A stretch of 64,000 nucleotides of DNA from Colwellia sp. MB02u-6 (GCF_014077095.1 NZ_JACGVG010000025.1:159437-223436); one strand, 5' to 3'. Positions 18,060 through 28,202 are shown, numbered from the stretch's first letter. Notes: generated by a model from the sequence alone, not told the origin. Numbers and translations are program-made.

Positions 18060-18623
18060 ATGCTAGTAGGTAATTTATTATTAGTTCTTGTCATATTATC
18101 AGCTAGCGTGCAGAACGCGTTTGCCACGACAAATGTTGATTCTATTATGGATAAGCTACGGAAAATCGATGCCAACGTACTATTGATGCGCCATGCTATT
18201 GCTCCGGGTTTTGGTGATCCCGCTAATTTTGTTATTACCCAATACAATACACAGAGAAATCTGGATGCCGTTGGTCGAAGTCAAGCTATCTCATTAGGGC
18301 AGCAGTTAAAGCAGTCGGCTATAGTGATTGATAAAATTTATTCAAGCTATTGGTGTCGTTGTCTCGAAACAGCTAAACTTCTACAACTTGGCGAAGTTGA
18401 AAAATTTGCTGGTCTTAACTCATTTTTTGAAGGGCATGCTGATCGCAATGAAACACTTAAGTTGCTGCAAAAAAAGCTTGCAGCGCTCAGCCAAAATAGT
18501 CTTACACTAATGGTCACGCATCAAGTGGTAATCCAGGCTATATCTGGAATTGGGGCTTCGTCCGGCGAGATTGTTGCCTACAACACACGAACACACAAGG
18601 CGGTTCGAGTCGCGGTTGAATGA
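18060..18623 (+). CDS. Exported histidine phosphatase superfamily protein
   Basis: About 187 residues. The chosen ATG at 18060 opens a signal peptide (hydrophobic LLLVLVILSASV, cleavage near AFA); an upstream in-frame ATG at 18003 would add 19 residues in front of the signal. LLMRHAIAPG carries the phospho-accepting His of the RHG/RHA motif, SSYWCRCLETA the second Arg region, and VTHQVVIQ the second His. Length is typical of small branch-2-like phosphatases annotated only as histidine phosphatase family. The substrate is unknown. It follows the fatty acid transporter by about 110 bp, without obvious functional connection. Confidence 0.82.
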   Translation: MLVGNLLLVLVILSASVQNAFATTNVDSIMDKLRKIDANVLLMRHAIAPGFGDPANFVITQYNTQRNLDAVGRSQAISLGQQLKQSAIVIDKIYSSYWCRCLETAKLLQLGEVEKFAGLNSFFEGHADRNETLKLLQKKLAALSQNSLTLMVTHQVVIQAISGIGASSGEIVAYNTRTHKAVRVAVE

Positions 18624-18760
18624 CTATCTAGATGCGTTAACAATATTTTCAATGTCTATCAACACAGGGTTTATCTTCAATAATCAACAGGGTCAGAAAC
18701 GTTAAAGTAGCGGGTTAACAACGTTCAACGCTATTACCCCGTTGTCGACGAAAACTCCAT

Positions 18761-21232
18761 TTACTGATCTTCACCGCTTAGTCTTGTATTCGTTATATTT
18801 TTCCAGGCAAAAATTTCATTAATTGGCTGTGGTTTGCCAATGTGATATCCCTGGGCAAAATCAATACCTATATCTTTTAATAACATCAATATATCGGCAT
18901 TTTCAACAAACTCAGCAATAGTGACTTTTCCGGTTAAATGCGCAATTTCATTAATACTACGAACCATCGCACAATCAACTCTGTCGTTTGTCATATCTTT
19001 TACAAACTGTCCGTCAATTTTCAAATAATCAACCGCAAGTTTTTTAAGATAAGCCATTGATGACATACCACTGCCAAAATCATCGAGGGATATTTTCGCA
19101 CCGCGCTGATGCAGCATAGTAATAAACTCAGTGGCGATATCTAGGTTATCGATTGCTGCTGTTTCAGTAATTTCGAATGAAATTTTTTGTACTGGTACCT
19201 GAGCGTGATCCAATGCCTCGAGCAAAAAGTGATGAAAATCACGATCACCAACCGACTTTCCTGATAAGTTTACTGCGATTATATTAATTTTATCCAACTC
19301 ATGGGCATAGGTTTTCATCCACTTTAAGACTCGATTTACTAGCCAACGATCGATTTTCCCAGCTAAACCAAATCGTTCAGCGGAAGTCATAAATAATGCA
19401 GGCGAGATCAGGCTTCCATCTGTATCACGTAAGCGCAATAGAACTTCAAAATGTAGTCCTTGTTCTGCTTGTTCATCAAGTGCCATGATGGGTTGGGCAA
19501 AAAGTTCAAAGCGATTTTCATCAATGGCTTGTTGCAAGCGAGAAGCCCATTGCATCTGACCTCGCAGCTCCATTACAGTTAAATCTGTATCTGAATATAT
19601 TTGCACACGACCGCCACCTTGATGTTTCGCAGCTAAACAGGCGCTAACGGCAGCTTGTTGCACTGCCTGGGCATTTTCCCATTTCCCATCGAAATCTACT
19701 ACGCCTATGCTGGCACTCACGTGAACAAACTTACCTTTGTGATAAAAACGAATGTTCGCAATTTTGTCACAAGCCTGTTGTGCTATTTGTTGAGCCGTTT
19801 TGAGATCATAACCCTCAAGTAAAAGAGAAAATTCATCCCCCCCGGTTCGCGCCACCAGATCTTTGTCACGCAAGTTTAGAGTAAGTATCGCCGAAATTTC
19901 TTTTAACAGTGTGTTTCCAGCAGAATGTCCATAGCTGTCATTGATTATCTTAAACTGATCCAAATCGATGGAACACAATACATGTGCAACACCAGTAGAA
20001 ATTGATGACTCAAACATTTCAAGTAATTTATGATCAAACTCTCTGCGGTTCGCCAGTCCAGTCAAATGATCATGACTGGCACGATGATGCTCCACTTCTT
20101 CCCTCTGTTTTTTTTGGCCAGTTACATCACGAAAAACTATAACGATACCCGTTATTATATCACCAAGGGTAAAAATTGGCGCTGCAGAGAATTCCAGCGA
20201 ATACTCACTACCATCCTTACTGAGCAATACTATGTCGCGAGTCAGCCCAACAATGGTGCCATCGTCCAAAACATGAGCAATAGGGCTCTTTGCCACCAGC
20301 CGAGTATGTTGATTAATGATGTTAAATACCCTAGATACTGGTTGATCTATGGCATCGGCTAATTTCCAGCCAGTTAATTGCTCTGCAATGGGGTTGATGT
20401 ATTCGACCATTTGGCGCTCATTGGAGGTAATAACCGCATCGCCGATGGAACTTAGCGTCACTCGCGTGCGTTCAAATTCGTTGGACAACGAAATTTCTAA
20501 CGCTTTTCGCTCGGTAATATCGTCAACATAACCATGCCATAATGTACTGCCATCGGCACGGGCTTCAGGGGTGGCATTACCCTCTAGCCAGCGGATGCCC
20601 GCTTTGGGTAAAATCACACGATATTGTTGATGCCATACAGTGAGGTTTTTGGCAGAATCCATAATTTCTTGTTTGAGCACCTCTATATCATCCAAGTGAA
20701 TGCGTTTAAACGCTAAATCTGCGTCTTTTTTTAACTGTAGCGGGCTTAACTCATAGATATCACGTATTCCCTCACTCGTGTAAGGAAAGCAGGTACTCCC
20801 GTCGGCAAAAAGCTGAAATTGATAAAGGGAACCGGGCACTTGTTCAGTTGCTTTTTTTATATTAAACAACTCATCTTCCAGACGTTTACGTTCTTTCATA
20901 GCCATGACCACACATTCAGTATAGGCATTCCCCTCAACTTCTCGTTGCATGGCATTAAAAATGACTGGGATTTCGATCCCTTTCGCGTCAGCCAGAGACA
21001 TAGAAATCTCTTCAATATGCCCCTGAAGATGCAGTATTGGCATCACTTGCAGATGAAACTGCAAACGGTTGGATGATGTCAGTATTACATCCAAATTTTT
21101 CCCCACTAAATCTTGTATAGTAAGGTTAAGCATAGTGGCTAAGGTTTGATTAACCGTCATTAACCTTAAGCTGTCATCAAAGATAAACAAGCCGCAGGGT
21201 GCCTCCATAAGATTAAATTTTGAAATATCCAC
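18761..21232 (-). CDS. PAS-PAS-PAS-GGDEF-EAL c-di-GMP signalling protein, RsbP-like sensor
   Basis: An 823-residue cytoplasmic signalling protein with no membrane segment. Residues 1-130 form a PAS domain whose opening (MEAPCGLF, later HIEEIS) resembles the PAS of Bacillus RsbP. A PAS-3 domain (~150-245) and another PAS (~255-380) follow, then GGDEF (~390-550) and EAL (~565-815). The cyclase site GGDEF is intact with an RDKD inhibitory site five residues before it. The phosphodiesterase keeps EVL, the N of NLSGKS, DDFGSG, KIDG and the E of EFVEN, so both activities could be present. The start is GTG 21232, 3 nt after the hydrolase stop; an ATG at 21208 is an alternative. It is surely co-translated with the RsbQ-like gene. 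Confidence 0.93.
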   Translation of the reverse strand: MDISKFNLMEAPCGLFIFDDSLRLMTVNQTLATMLNLTIQDLVGKNLDVILTSSNRLQFHLQVMPILHLQGHIEEISMSLADAKGIEIPVIFNAMQREVEGNAYTECVVMAMKERKRLEDELFNIKKATEQVPGSLYQFQLFADGSTCFPYTSEGIRDIYELSPLQLKKDADLAFKRIHLDDIEVLKQEIMDSAKNLTVWHQQYRVILPKAGIRWLEGNATPEARADGSTLWHGYVDDITERKALEISLSNEFERTRVTLSSIGDAVITSNERQMVEYINPIAEQLTGWKLADAIDQPVSRVFNIINQHTRLVAKSPIAHVLDDGTIVGLTRDIVLLSKDGSEYSLEFSAAPIFTLGDIITGIVIVFRDVTGQKKQREEVEHHRASHDHLTGLANRREFDHKLLEMFESSISTGVAHVLCSIDLDQFKIINDSYGHSAGNTLLKEISAILTLNLRDKDLVARTGGDEFSLLLEGYDLKTAQQIAQQACDKIANIRFYHKGKFVHVSASIGVVDFDGKWENAQAVQQAAVSACLAAKHQGGGRVQIYSDTDLTVMELRGQMQWASRLQQAIDENRFELFAQPIMALDEQAEQGLHFEVLLRLRDTDGSLISPALFMTSAERFGLAGKIDRWLVNRVLKWMKTYAHELDKINIIAVNLSGKSVGDRDFHHFLLEALDHAQVPVQKISFEITETAAIDNLDIATEFITMLHQRGAKISLDDFGSGMSSMAYLKKLAVDYLKIDGQFVKDMTNDRVDCAMVRSINEIAHLTGKVTIAEFVENADILMLLKDIGIDFAQGYHIGKPQPINEIFAWKNITNTRLSGEDQ

Positions 21233-21235
21233 TTT

Positions 21236-22048
21236 TTAGTTCTGCTTTACATTGCTGGCAAGGTATTTTTGGATCAATGTGATGGTTTCAAGCGGATGAC
21301 TCATATGAGGGCTGTGTCCGGTCGCTTTCATCTGCTGCAAGTGACTATTAAGCAAATGTTGATGTAAATAATGGCCTACGACATTCGGTGCAACTAAATC
21401 TTCCTGACACTGAAGGATCAAACAGGGCTTGTCAAAACCAACCAGATCAGAACGGTTATCCGCCAAAAAAGTTGCTTTGGCAAAACGCTTAGCTATGGCA
21501 GGATCCATGGCACAAAAACTGGCTTCCAGTTCTTGTGCCAATTCTGCTTGATCGGGGTTATTTACAACAATACCGGCGAGATGACTTGCCCAACCTGGTT
21601 GATTGCGATCGATTGTATCGAGCAAACCCTCAATATCGGCATGTTCAAAGCCACCTATGTAATCGGGTCGGTCGTTCAAATATCGTGGGGTTGGGCAAAT
21701 CATGATCAACTTTGAGACTCTATGGGGAACTTCGATTGCAGCTAACAGGCTAATCATGCTGCTGACCGAATGGCCTACTAAGATCACATCTTGCAAATCA
21801 AGTGCTGTACAAATCTCAACAATATCTTTGGCATAACCCGCCAAACTTGAATAACGCAGAGGATCATAAGCATCAGCATTAGACAAACCTACGCCGACAT
21901 AGTCAAATAATACCACCCTATATTCATCTTCAAAGAACGGACTGACTCTTCGCCACATAGATTGATCACAACCATAGCCATGTGCAAAGACAATTGTTTT
22001 AGCGCCTTTACCGCATACTCTGACATTGTTCCTAGTGATGATATTCAT
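21236..22048 (-). CDS. RsbQ-like alpha/beta hydrolase
   Basis: A 270-residue alpha/beta hydrolase very like Bacillus RsbQ and the plant karrikin/strigolactone receptor family. Recognisable segments are FAHGYGCDQSMW (oxyanion region), LFDYVGVG, VGHSVSS with nucleophile Ser94, the acidic residue in LQCQEDLVAP, and GHSPHMSHP with the catalytic His near 247. RsbQ does not act as a general esterase; it makes or delivers a signal sensed by the PAS domain of RsbP. Here the partner encoded 3 nt downstream is a PAS-GGDEF-EAL protein, so the same sensor would control c-di-GMP. Start ATG 22048 follows an AAGGA-poor leader. Ligand unknown. Confidence 0.93.
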   Translation of the reverse strand: MNIITRNNVRVCGKGAKTIVFAHGYGCDQSMWRRVSPFFEDEYRVVLFDYVGVGLSNADAYDPLRYSSLAGYAKDIVEICTALDLQDVILVGHSVSSMISLLAAIEVPHRVSKLIMICPTPRYLNDRPDYIGGFEHADIEGLLDTIDRNQPGWASHLAGIVVNNPDQAELAQELEASFCAMDPAIAKRFAKATFLADNRSDLVGFDKPCLILQCQEDLVAPNVVGHYLHQHLLNSHLQQMKATGHSPHMSHPLETITLIQKYLASNVKQN

Positions 22049-22325
22049 TGTGGTTTTTTCCTCATTGTTGAAAGGAGCATAAACATCTATTTTACAAATC
22101 GTTGGTCTCTAAGCTACATAAAAAATCTAGTGTGAAGGGTGTTTTTTTTGCTAAAATATATTTTGGTAAGTTGAAGTGCTTCTGCCATCCCGTGTGTCGG
22201 TGCTATGTATATAAAAATTATAGCGCAAATAATTAAAACACAAAACTACCAAAATATTTATTTTAAAAATCCTACAGGGCGTATGGGTAAAATAAAACGT
22301 TATTTTTCATAAGTTAATACAAAAT

Positions 22326-22850
22326 ATGATTCTTCATGCTTTCCATCTTGTCAGTGTCTGGACTAAAAGTAAAAAATGTTTTTATTGTTGGCGACCACAA
22401 ATGGGGATTATCGTCTTATCAATGCACGATGATGAATTGTATGCAGAAAGAGCATTAAATTGTACTGCGCTAAGTTATATTAATAACCAAGAGTCAGCTC
22501 AAAAATTACTCCTTGGCATAAAACAAGTAATGAAAAATAAAATTTTTGTTAAAGCAGAACTTCTTGAAAAAACATGTAAAAACCCATCACGAACAATAAC
22601 CTCTAAAAATGCTGTCAACATACAGATACTGACCGACAGAGAGTTGCAATTTTTTGAAGCTATTGGTCAAGGCATCACAACATATTCTGCACTGCGTATT
22701 AATATTATTACCTTACAGCGGCACAACCACCACGACTCGCGGGAAACGGAACTCATTTGTTTCGTATATAGTAACAATTTAACCCATTACATGTGGCGAT
22801 TTTACGTTATCCTAGGCGCCAAGATTTTCATCATGAAGTCAGAGCATTAG
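22326..22850 (+). pseudogene. Decayed NarL/FixJ-type response regulator
   Basis: An open frame of 174 codons whose middle reads as the second half of a response-regulator receiver (IVLSMHDDELYAERALN, then SYINNQESAQKLL) followed by a LuxR-type helix-turn-helix start (LTDRELQFFEAIGQG). The front half of the receiver, including the phospho-acceptor Asp, is missing. After RINIITLQRH the DNA-binding helix loses similarity. It is therefore best regarded as a truncated, diverged relic although no internal stop exists. It ends directly before the ABC transporter ATG (TAG then ATG). No sensor kinase is nearby. Confidence 0.65.
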
Positions 22851-24680
22851 ATGTTTAAATTTTTTGAATCATTGACCCAAGCATTACCACAAGAAGAACC
22901 CACCCAACCACCTAACACCTTATATGCCTTTTGCCGCCATTATACCCGCGGATTTGGTTTGCCATTAATTATCATGTCGTTACTTACGGCGGTACTCGCT
23001 ATCTTAGAAGTGTCGCTATTTGGTTTTATGGGCCAACTAGTGGATTTGTTAGTGACCAAAAATCCGCAAACATTGTGGCAAGATGAAAGCACAAGGTTTA
23101 TCGCTATGTCGGTGATGGTATTAGTGGTCATTCCTGTGATTGTTTGGTTACATTCCTCTATCGTGCATCAGACGCTTTTGGGTAACTACCCCATGGCCAT
23201 TCGCTGGCAAGCGCATCGTTATTTACTCAAGCAAAGTGTGTCATTCTATCAAGATGACTTTGCTGGCCGAATTGCCACAAAGGTCATGCAAACCTCACTT
23301 GCGGTGCGTGAAACGGTCATGAAGTTACTGGATGTACTGATATATATTTTAGTCTATTTCACTTCTATGCTGGTTATGATTGCCGCTGCTGATGTGCGTT
23401 TAATGTTACCCATGCTCGCGTGGCTCGTGGCATACGTATTGATCCAATGGAAATTAGTCCCAAAGCTAAAAGTGATATCAACAGAACAAGCCGATGCGCG
23501 TTCAAACATGACTGGCCGCATTGTTGACAGTTATAGCAATATATCAACGGTGAAATTATTCTCACATACCAGCCAAGAAGCTGACTACGCTCAAGACAGT
23601 ATGATGGGTTTTTTAACAACCGTTTATAGTCAAATGCGCTTGGTCACTGTCATTAATGTCTTGGTACAACTCATCAATTATCTTTTAGCATTTACCATTA
23701 CCGCTGTGTCTATTTGGTTATGGACTGACAGTGCGATTACTGTCGGTGCCATTGCTATTGCGGTAAGTTTAGCCTTACGCCTAAACGGCATGTCAAAATG
23801 GATCATGTGGGAAATCAGTTCACTGTTTGAAAATATAGGCACTGTGATAGATGGTATGAGTACTCTGTCTAAACCCATTGCTATCCAAGACAAACCCGAC
23901 GCCAAAGACATTATTGTTAATCAAGGTAAAATAGCATTTAATCAGGTTTGTTTTCATTATGGCGAAAAAACGGGCGTCATTGAGCAGTTAGACCTGAATA
24001 TTAAAGCGGGTGAGAAAGTGGGTCTTGTCGGGCGTTCCGGAGCAGGAAAGTCGACTTTAGTGAACTTATTAATGCGTTTTTATGACGTCGAAAAAGGTCA
24101 AATACTCATTGATAATCAACCTATAACCGATATTTCTCAAGATTCATTACGGGCAAATATTGGTATGGTGACTCAGGATACATCGTTGTTGCACCGTTCG
24201 ATCCGTGAGAATATCCTTTACGGCGATCCAGATGCAAGTGATGAGCAATTAATGGCGGCAATCACTCAAGCACAAGCGGCTGACTTTATTGAAAGTTTAT
24301 CCGATCCCTTTGGTAATAAAGGGCTTGATGCTCAAGTCGGTGAACGTGGGGTAAAACTATCAGGTGGCCAACGTCAACGGATTGCCATTGCCCGTGTGTT
24401 ATTAAAAAATGCTCCTATTTTGTTATTAGATGAGGCCACTTCAGCATTAGATTCTGAAGTTGAAGCGGCGATTCAAGAGTCATTGTATGAATTAATGGAA
24501 GGAAAAACGGTGATAGCCATAGCTCATCGACTCTCGACCATTGCGGCCATGGATAGGCTCATTGTATTAGATCAAGGCCGTATTGTTGAACAAGGCACCC
24601 ATCAAGAGCTCATTAATACCAAGGGGATCTATGCGCAACTCTGGGCTCACCAAACGGGTGGTTTTTTGGGATTAGATTAA
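22851..24680 (+). CDS. ABC transporter, fused permease and ATP-binding protein
   Basis: A 609-residue half-transporter of the type-I exporter (ABCB/MsbA-like) class. Residues ~35-340 hold six membrane helices; the ATP-binding domain follows with Walker A GRSGAGKST (near 395), Q-loop MVTQDTSLL, signature LSGGQ, Walker B ILLLDEATSALD and the H-loop AHRLS. It would act as a homodimer exporting an unknown hydrophobic or peptide substrate. The ATG directly follows the stop of the response-regulator relic and no strong ribosome site is visible. A good terminator ends the gene, so it appears monocistronic. Confidence 0.9.
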   Translation: MFKFFESLTQALPQEEPTQPPNTLYAFCRHYTRGFGLPLIIMSLLTAVLAILEVSLFGFMGQLVDLLVTKNPQTLWQDESTRFIAMSVMVLVVIPVIVWLHSSIVHQTLLGNYPMAIRWQAHRYLLKQSVSFYQDDFAGRIATKVMQTSLAVRETVMKLLDVLIYILVYFTSMLVMIAAADVRLMLPMLAWLVAYVLIQWKLVPKLKVISTEQADARSNMTGRIVDSYSNISTVKLFSHTSQEADYAQDSMMGFLTTVYSQMRLVTVINVLVQLINYLLAFTITAVSIWLWTDSAITVGAIAIAVSLALRLNGMSKWIMWEISSLFENIGTVIDGMSTLSKPIAIQDKPDAKDIIVNQGKIAFNQVCFHYGEKTGVIEQLDLNIKAGEKVGLVGRSGAGKSTLVNLLMRFYDVEKGQILIDNQPITDISQDSLRANIGMVTQDTSLLHRSIRENILYGDPDASDEQLMAAITQAQAADFIESLSDPFGNKGLDAQVGERGVKLSGGQRQRIAIARVLLKNAPILLLDEATSALDSEVEAAIQESLYELMEGKTVIAIAHRLSTIAAMDRLIVLDQGRIVEQGTHQELINTKGIYAQLWAHQTGGFLGLD

Positions 24681-24720
24681 AACCAACAATAGATAAGCTT
24701 CAAATTAACCTCTGCTAACG

Positions 24721-24747
24721 AATGCCACTCACACAATGAGTGGCATT
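24721..24747 (+). terminator. Terminator after the ABC transporter
   Basis: AATGCCACTCA and TGAGTGGCATT form a perfect 11-bp stem with loop CACAA, followed by TTC ATT, 40 bp past the stop codon. Confidence 0.8.
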
Positions 24748-25542
24748 TTCATTACTGTTTATCGAGATAACTGAATCTAACTTAAGCGACTATATTATAG
24801 ACTTATCAAAGTTAGAGACTTATCAAATAGCAAAAAAATTGATAGACGTTATCGGAAAAATAAAGGTGCTTTATCAGATGATTTGATGATGTTGAGAGTA
24901 AAGCGAAATGGTGGTCGCCACTGGGCAAGATGGAAAATATTAGGCATGATCTATTTTGAATTTATGAAAAATAACATTTTATTTTACCTATAACACCGGT
25001 CTGTATTGGTGAATTTTACTTGCTCTAAAATAGTAATAAGTCTGCCTGCTGTAACATCTTAATTTTTCCGTAATCATGTAATGCCCCCAGCGCGATCTCA
25101 TAATAGAGATGGTAGGTGTAAAAGGAGGATCAAGCGGCTTGTCGATAAGATTTTGAATAGAAACGATATAACCATTTTCATTTAAATACTTGACGATACG
25201 ACTCGCGCTATCCTGACTGACGGCATTGAATATGGCATGATAGTTCGCTAAATTATAACTGACATTGAGGTGGTTTTTGTGGCTTAATTGTTGTGATTCA
25301 TTATCTGCTGAGTTGATACTATTTTAGCTTTTATGTGGGTGTTTTTCATGTAAGCAACTGTATTTAAATTTTTTATAAAATAAGTCGTGGTTGTGTGTTA
25401 TTTTTCAAATTTTTCATGCTGAATCTGTACTTTTATTAAGCGATAGCTGTGTTTTGTGAGTTGGCAGGCAGATAAAAAGGTAACCTAAGTTACCCTTTAT
25501 ACTGTCAATAAAAATACTGAAGAAAAATTTAAGCGGTGTTAT
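24748..25542. other. Repeat-rich intergenic region
   Basis: Includes near 24925-24995 a stretch resembling those at 29112-29185 and 31912-31985 (GATGGAAAATAT followed by ACATTTTATTTTTACC-like sequence), two nearby GACTTATCAAA copies, and the remnant above. Nothing else is supported. Confidence 0.5.
24988..25322 (-). pseudogene. Unrecognised coding remnant
   Basis: About 110 codons are open on the minus strand with protein-like composition, containing HAIFNAVSQDSASRIVKYLN and, later, MRSRWGHYMITEK. The first part resembles a winged-helix-like segment, but no family is recognised. There is no start codon at the front of the frame (a TAA precedes it) and only an internal ATG, so it is probably a decayed gene piece. 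It sits in a repeat-rich stretch between the ABC transporter and purT. Confidence 0.35.
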
Positions 25543-26733
25543 TTAATAAATAATATTAACGTTATTCGAGACAGTCTTGGCATTATCAATGGCTTCTTCA
25601 ACTGTTTCACCACGTGCAATTGCGACACCTAAACGCCTATGACCATTGATATCTGGTTTGGCAAATAATCGGATTTGCGCACCGGCGACGCTGCCAAGTG
25701 CTTTACCTAGGTTGGCAAACTTAATATCATTGGATACGCCATTGCCTAAAATTACACTTGATGCGCTTGGTCCATACTGAATAATACGACCAATAGGAAA
25801 ACCTAAAATGGCGCGAACATGCAAGGCAAATTCTGAAGCATCCTGTGACACTAAGGTCACTAATCCAGTATCATGAGGACGAGGGGAGACTTCGCTAAAA
25901 TAAACCTGATCGCCTTTGACAAAAAACTCCATGCCGAATAAACCATATCCACCCAGTTCAGTGACTATTTTTTTCGCGATATCCTGTGCTTGCTGCAGTG
26001 CTAGCGCTGACATTGCTTGTGGTTGCCAAGATTCACGGTAATCGCCATCCTCCTGACGGTGACCAATAGGGGCGCAGTAATGAATACCGTCAACGGCACT
26101 CACTGTTAATAGCGTTATTTCATAATCAAAGGGCACAAAACCCTCAATAATAATACGACCTTCACCGCTACGACCGCCAACTTGAGAATAGGTCCATGCG
26201 TTGTCTACATCAGCATCGCTTTTTACAACACTCTGGCCCTTACCAGAGCTGCTCATGACGGGTTTTATCACACAAGGTTTACCTATTTTATCAACTGCGG
26301 ATAAATATTCTTCTTTGCTGTCTGCGAATATATAGGGTGACGTTTTTATACCTAATGTTTCAGCTGCGAGGCGGCGAATACCTTCTCTATCCATGGTGAG
26401 TTTTGCCGCACGGGCTGTGGGTACCACATTAAAACCTTCTGCTTCTAAGGCAAGTAAGGTATCTGTGGCGATTGCTTCTACTTCTGGGATAATAAAATCA
26501 GGCTTTTCGGCGCGAATAATTTCGGCTAATTTCTCACCATCTAGCATACTGACCACATGGGACGAATGCGCGACTTGCATTGCCGGTGCGTTTTTATAAC
26601 TATCTGCCGCAATCACTTCAATACCGAAGCGTTGCAATTCAATCGCAACTTCTTTACCTAGTTCTCCCGAGCCTAAAAGAAGGGCTTTTGTCGCACTATT
26701 CGCTTTTGCACTGCCAAAAATTGAAACACTCAT
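25543..26733 (-). CDS. purT: Formate-dependent GAR transformylase (phosphoribosylglycinamide formyltransferase 2)
   Basis: A 396-residue ATP-grasp enzyme of purine synthesis that makes formyl-GAR from GAR, formate and ATP. It shows [16 protein letters not shown] at the front (N-terminal Rossmann part), [11 protein letters not shown] (ATP-grasp glycine loop), [14 protein letters not shown] and the acidic metal-binding [20 protein letters not shown]. The family start [12 protein letters not shown] corresponds to ATG 26733. The frame is open 39 codons further upstream, but that part is AT-rich and belongs to the duplicated leader. The leader (26731-27100) recurs at 28745-29117. No other purine gene is adjacent. 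Confidence 0.96.
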   Translation of the reverse strand: MSVSIFGSAKANSATKALLLGSGELGKEVAIELQRFGIEVIAADSYKNAPAMQVAHSSHVVSMLDGEKLAEIIRAEKPDFIIPEVEAIATDTLLALEAEGFNVVPTARAAKLTMDREGIRRLAAETLGIKTSPYIFADSKEEYLSAVDKIGKPCVIKPVMSSSGKGQSVVKSDADVDNAWTYSQVGGRSGEGRIIIEGFVPFDYEITLLTVSAVDGIHYCAPIGHRQEDGDYRESWQPQAMSALALQQAQDIAKKIVTELGGYGLFGMEFFVKGDQVYFSEVSPRPHDTGLVTLVSQDASEFALHVRAILGFPIGRIIQYGPSASSVILGNGVSNDIKFANLGKALGSVAGAQIRLFAKPDINGHRRLGVAIARGETVEEAIDNAKTVSNNVNIIY

Positions 26734-27100
26734 ATTATTCGACTCACTGAAAATTTGAAGGGATGATATGGCTAAAGATATTAACAGAATTTTTTTATGT
26801 TTTGAGGATCTAGGATAAAAAAATTCTGATATTTGTAAGAAAAATATCAAAGGTATTTAATTTTCAGGTAAGGCAGAGGGGGCATTTACCTGCCACCAAA
26901 TGCCCAGTTGTGACAGTTTTTTTATTAAAGACTGTGCTCGCCATCAAAAGCCTCAAGCACCGCATCATCATAAATAATATTTAGAGTTGGTTTGCACAAC
27001 AGCATAAAGCGCTTGTTTTTAATTCTGTGAAAACTGTTGAGTAATAGATTATAAATCGCCGACCTTAATTCTCTTAATGATGTAAGTTAGCTGTTAATAT
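26731..27100. repeat. ~370-bp duplicated leader of purT, copy 1
   Basis: From the purT start codon outward, this region matches 28745-29117 in the same orientation, with point differences and small indels (for example around 26880 and 28890). It contains the purT 5' region and probable promoter. A weaker, shorter copy is seen at about 31791-31985. The two good copies flank mscS as direct repeats. Confidence 0.85.
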
Positions 27101-27304
27101 ACCTCTTCAGCGTAATTCACGTGTTTCTAACCATACTAAGCTACAAGATTATTTAACGTCAGATCTTACTTTTTATGACTTTGTTTTAATCATTAGGTTA
27201 CATACTCTAAACTCACTACAGTCTGGGTCTGTTGCATAGATGTGTTACCGTGTTTGTCCTTATAATATTCAAATAGTAACTCATCTCAAGCAGGGAACCA
27301 CTGA

Positions 27305-28135
27305 ATGGAAGAAATTATTGGAACAAACATAAATGTTTCGCAGTTAATAGATCAAGGTATATCGCTGGTGATCACTTACGCACCTAAGTTTGTGCTTGCT
27401 ATTATTACATTGGTTGTTGGTCTATGGCTGATCAACCGCTTTGTTGGAGTTCTAGACAAAAAAATTGGCGCTAAAGACCCAACACTGAATAAGTTTCTGT
27501 GTGGACTAACTAGTGCAGTCATGAAAGTTATGCTACTTATTTCAGTCGCCTCGATGATCGGTATTGCAACGACCTCGTTTATTGCGGTGATCGGTGCTGC
27601 TGGTCTGGCGATAGGACTTGCGTTACAGGGAAGCCTAGCCAATTTTGCTGGCGGTGTGCTGATCCTGATTTTTAAACCTTTCAAAGTGGGCGATACAATC
27701 GAAGCTCAAGGTTTTCATGGTGCGGTCACCGAAATCCAGATTCTCTATACTGTGGTGGATACTTTTGACAACCGACGTATTGTCATTCCAAATGGCAGCT
27801 TATCTAATGCCACCTTGGTAAATGTCAGTATTTACAAAAATCGTCGCTGCGACATGACCTTTGGGATACACTACGACGACGACATCGACAAAGCGAAGGC
27901 CATTCTCCAACGGCTATTTGAGGAGGACGAACGCTCCCTGAAAGATCCAGATCCAATAATCTGTGTTGGCAGCCTCGGCGATAACTCAGTCAATCTGATG
28001 TTCCGACCTTGGGTTGCTACCGATGACCTGTGGCCTTACTACTGGGATATGCATGAAAAAGTGAAAAAAGCCTTCGATAAGGAAGGTATTACCATTCCCT
28101 ACCCTCAACGAGACATGCATATTTATAAGTCTTAG
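27305..28135 (+). CDS. mscS: Small-conductance mechanosensitive channel (MscS family)
   Basis: A 276-residue inner-membrane channel that opens under turgor on hypo-osmotic shock. Three membrane helices are followed by the pore helix (AAGLAIGLALQGSLANFAGG) with the glycine/alanine packing of MscS TM3, and then the beta domain with FKVGDTIEA, the VIPNGSLSN segment and the C-terminal IPYPQRDMH. Length is normal for MscS. The ATG follows AGGGAA by 6 nt. It stands alone between two copies of the purT leader, so recombination could delete or amplify it. The 3' half seems richer in GC than its surroundings. Confidence 0.95.
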   Translation: MEEIIGTNINVSQLIDQGISLVITYAPKFVLAIITLVVGLWLINRFVGVLDKKIGAKDPTLNKFLCGLTSAVMKVMLLISVASMIGIATTSFIAVIGAAGLAIGLALQGSLANFAGGVLILIFKPFKVGDTIEAQGFHGAVTEIQILYTVVDTFDNRRIVIPNGSLSNATLVNVSIYKNRRCDMTFGIHYDDDIDKAKAILQRLFEEDERSLKDPDPIICVGSLGDNSVNLMFRPWVATDDLWPYYWDMHEKVKKAFDKEGITIPYPQRDMHIYKS

Positions 28136-28174
28136 TGATTAGTGAACCTATTGCATTATTCGAATTTTGTACAG

Positions 28175-28202
28175 GCGCCACTAAACTGACATTTAGTGGC
28201 GC
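28175..28202. terminator. Stem-loop after mscS
   Basis: GCGCCACTAAA and TTTAGTGGCGC form a perfect 11-bp stem with a 6-nt loop, 40 bp past the mscS stop. There is no T run, so termination is uncertain. Confidence 0.5.

Noticed and set aside
23429..23442. GCATACGTATTGA-like match to the pulA operators
   Set aside because: Inside the ABC transporter coding sequence, with mismatches at conserved positions and no nearby promoter context.
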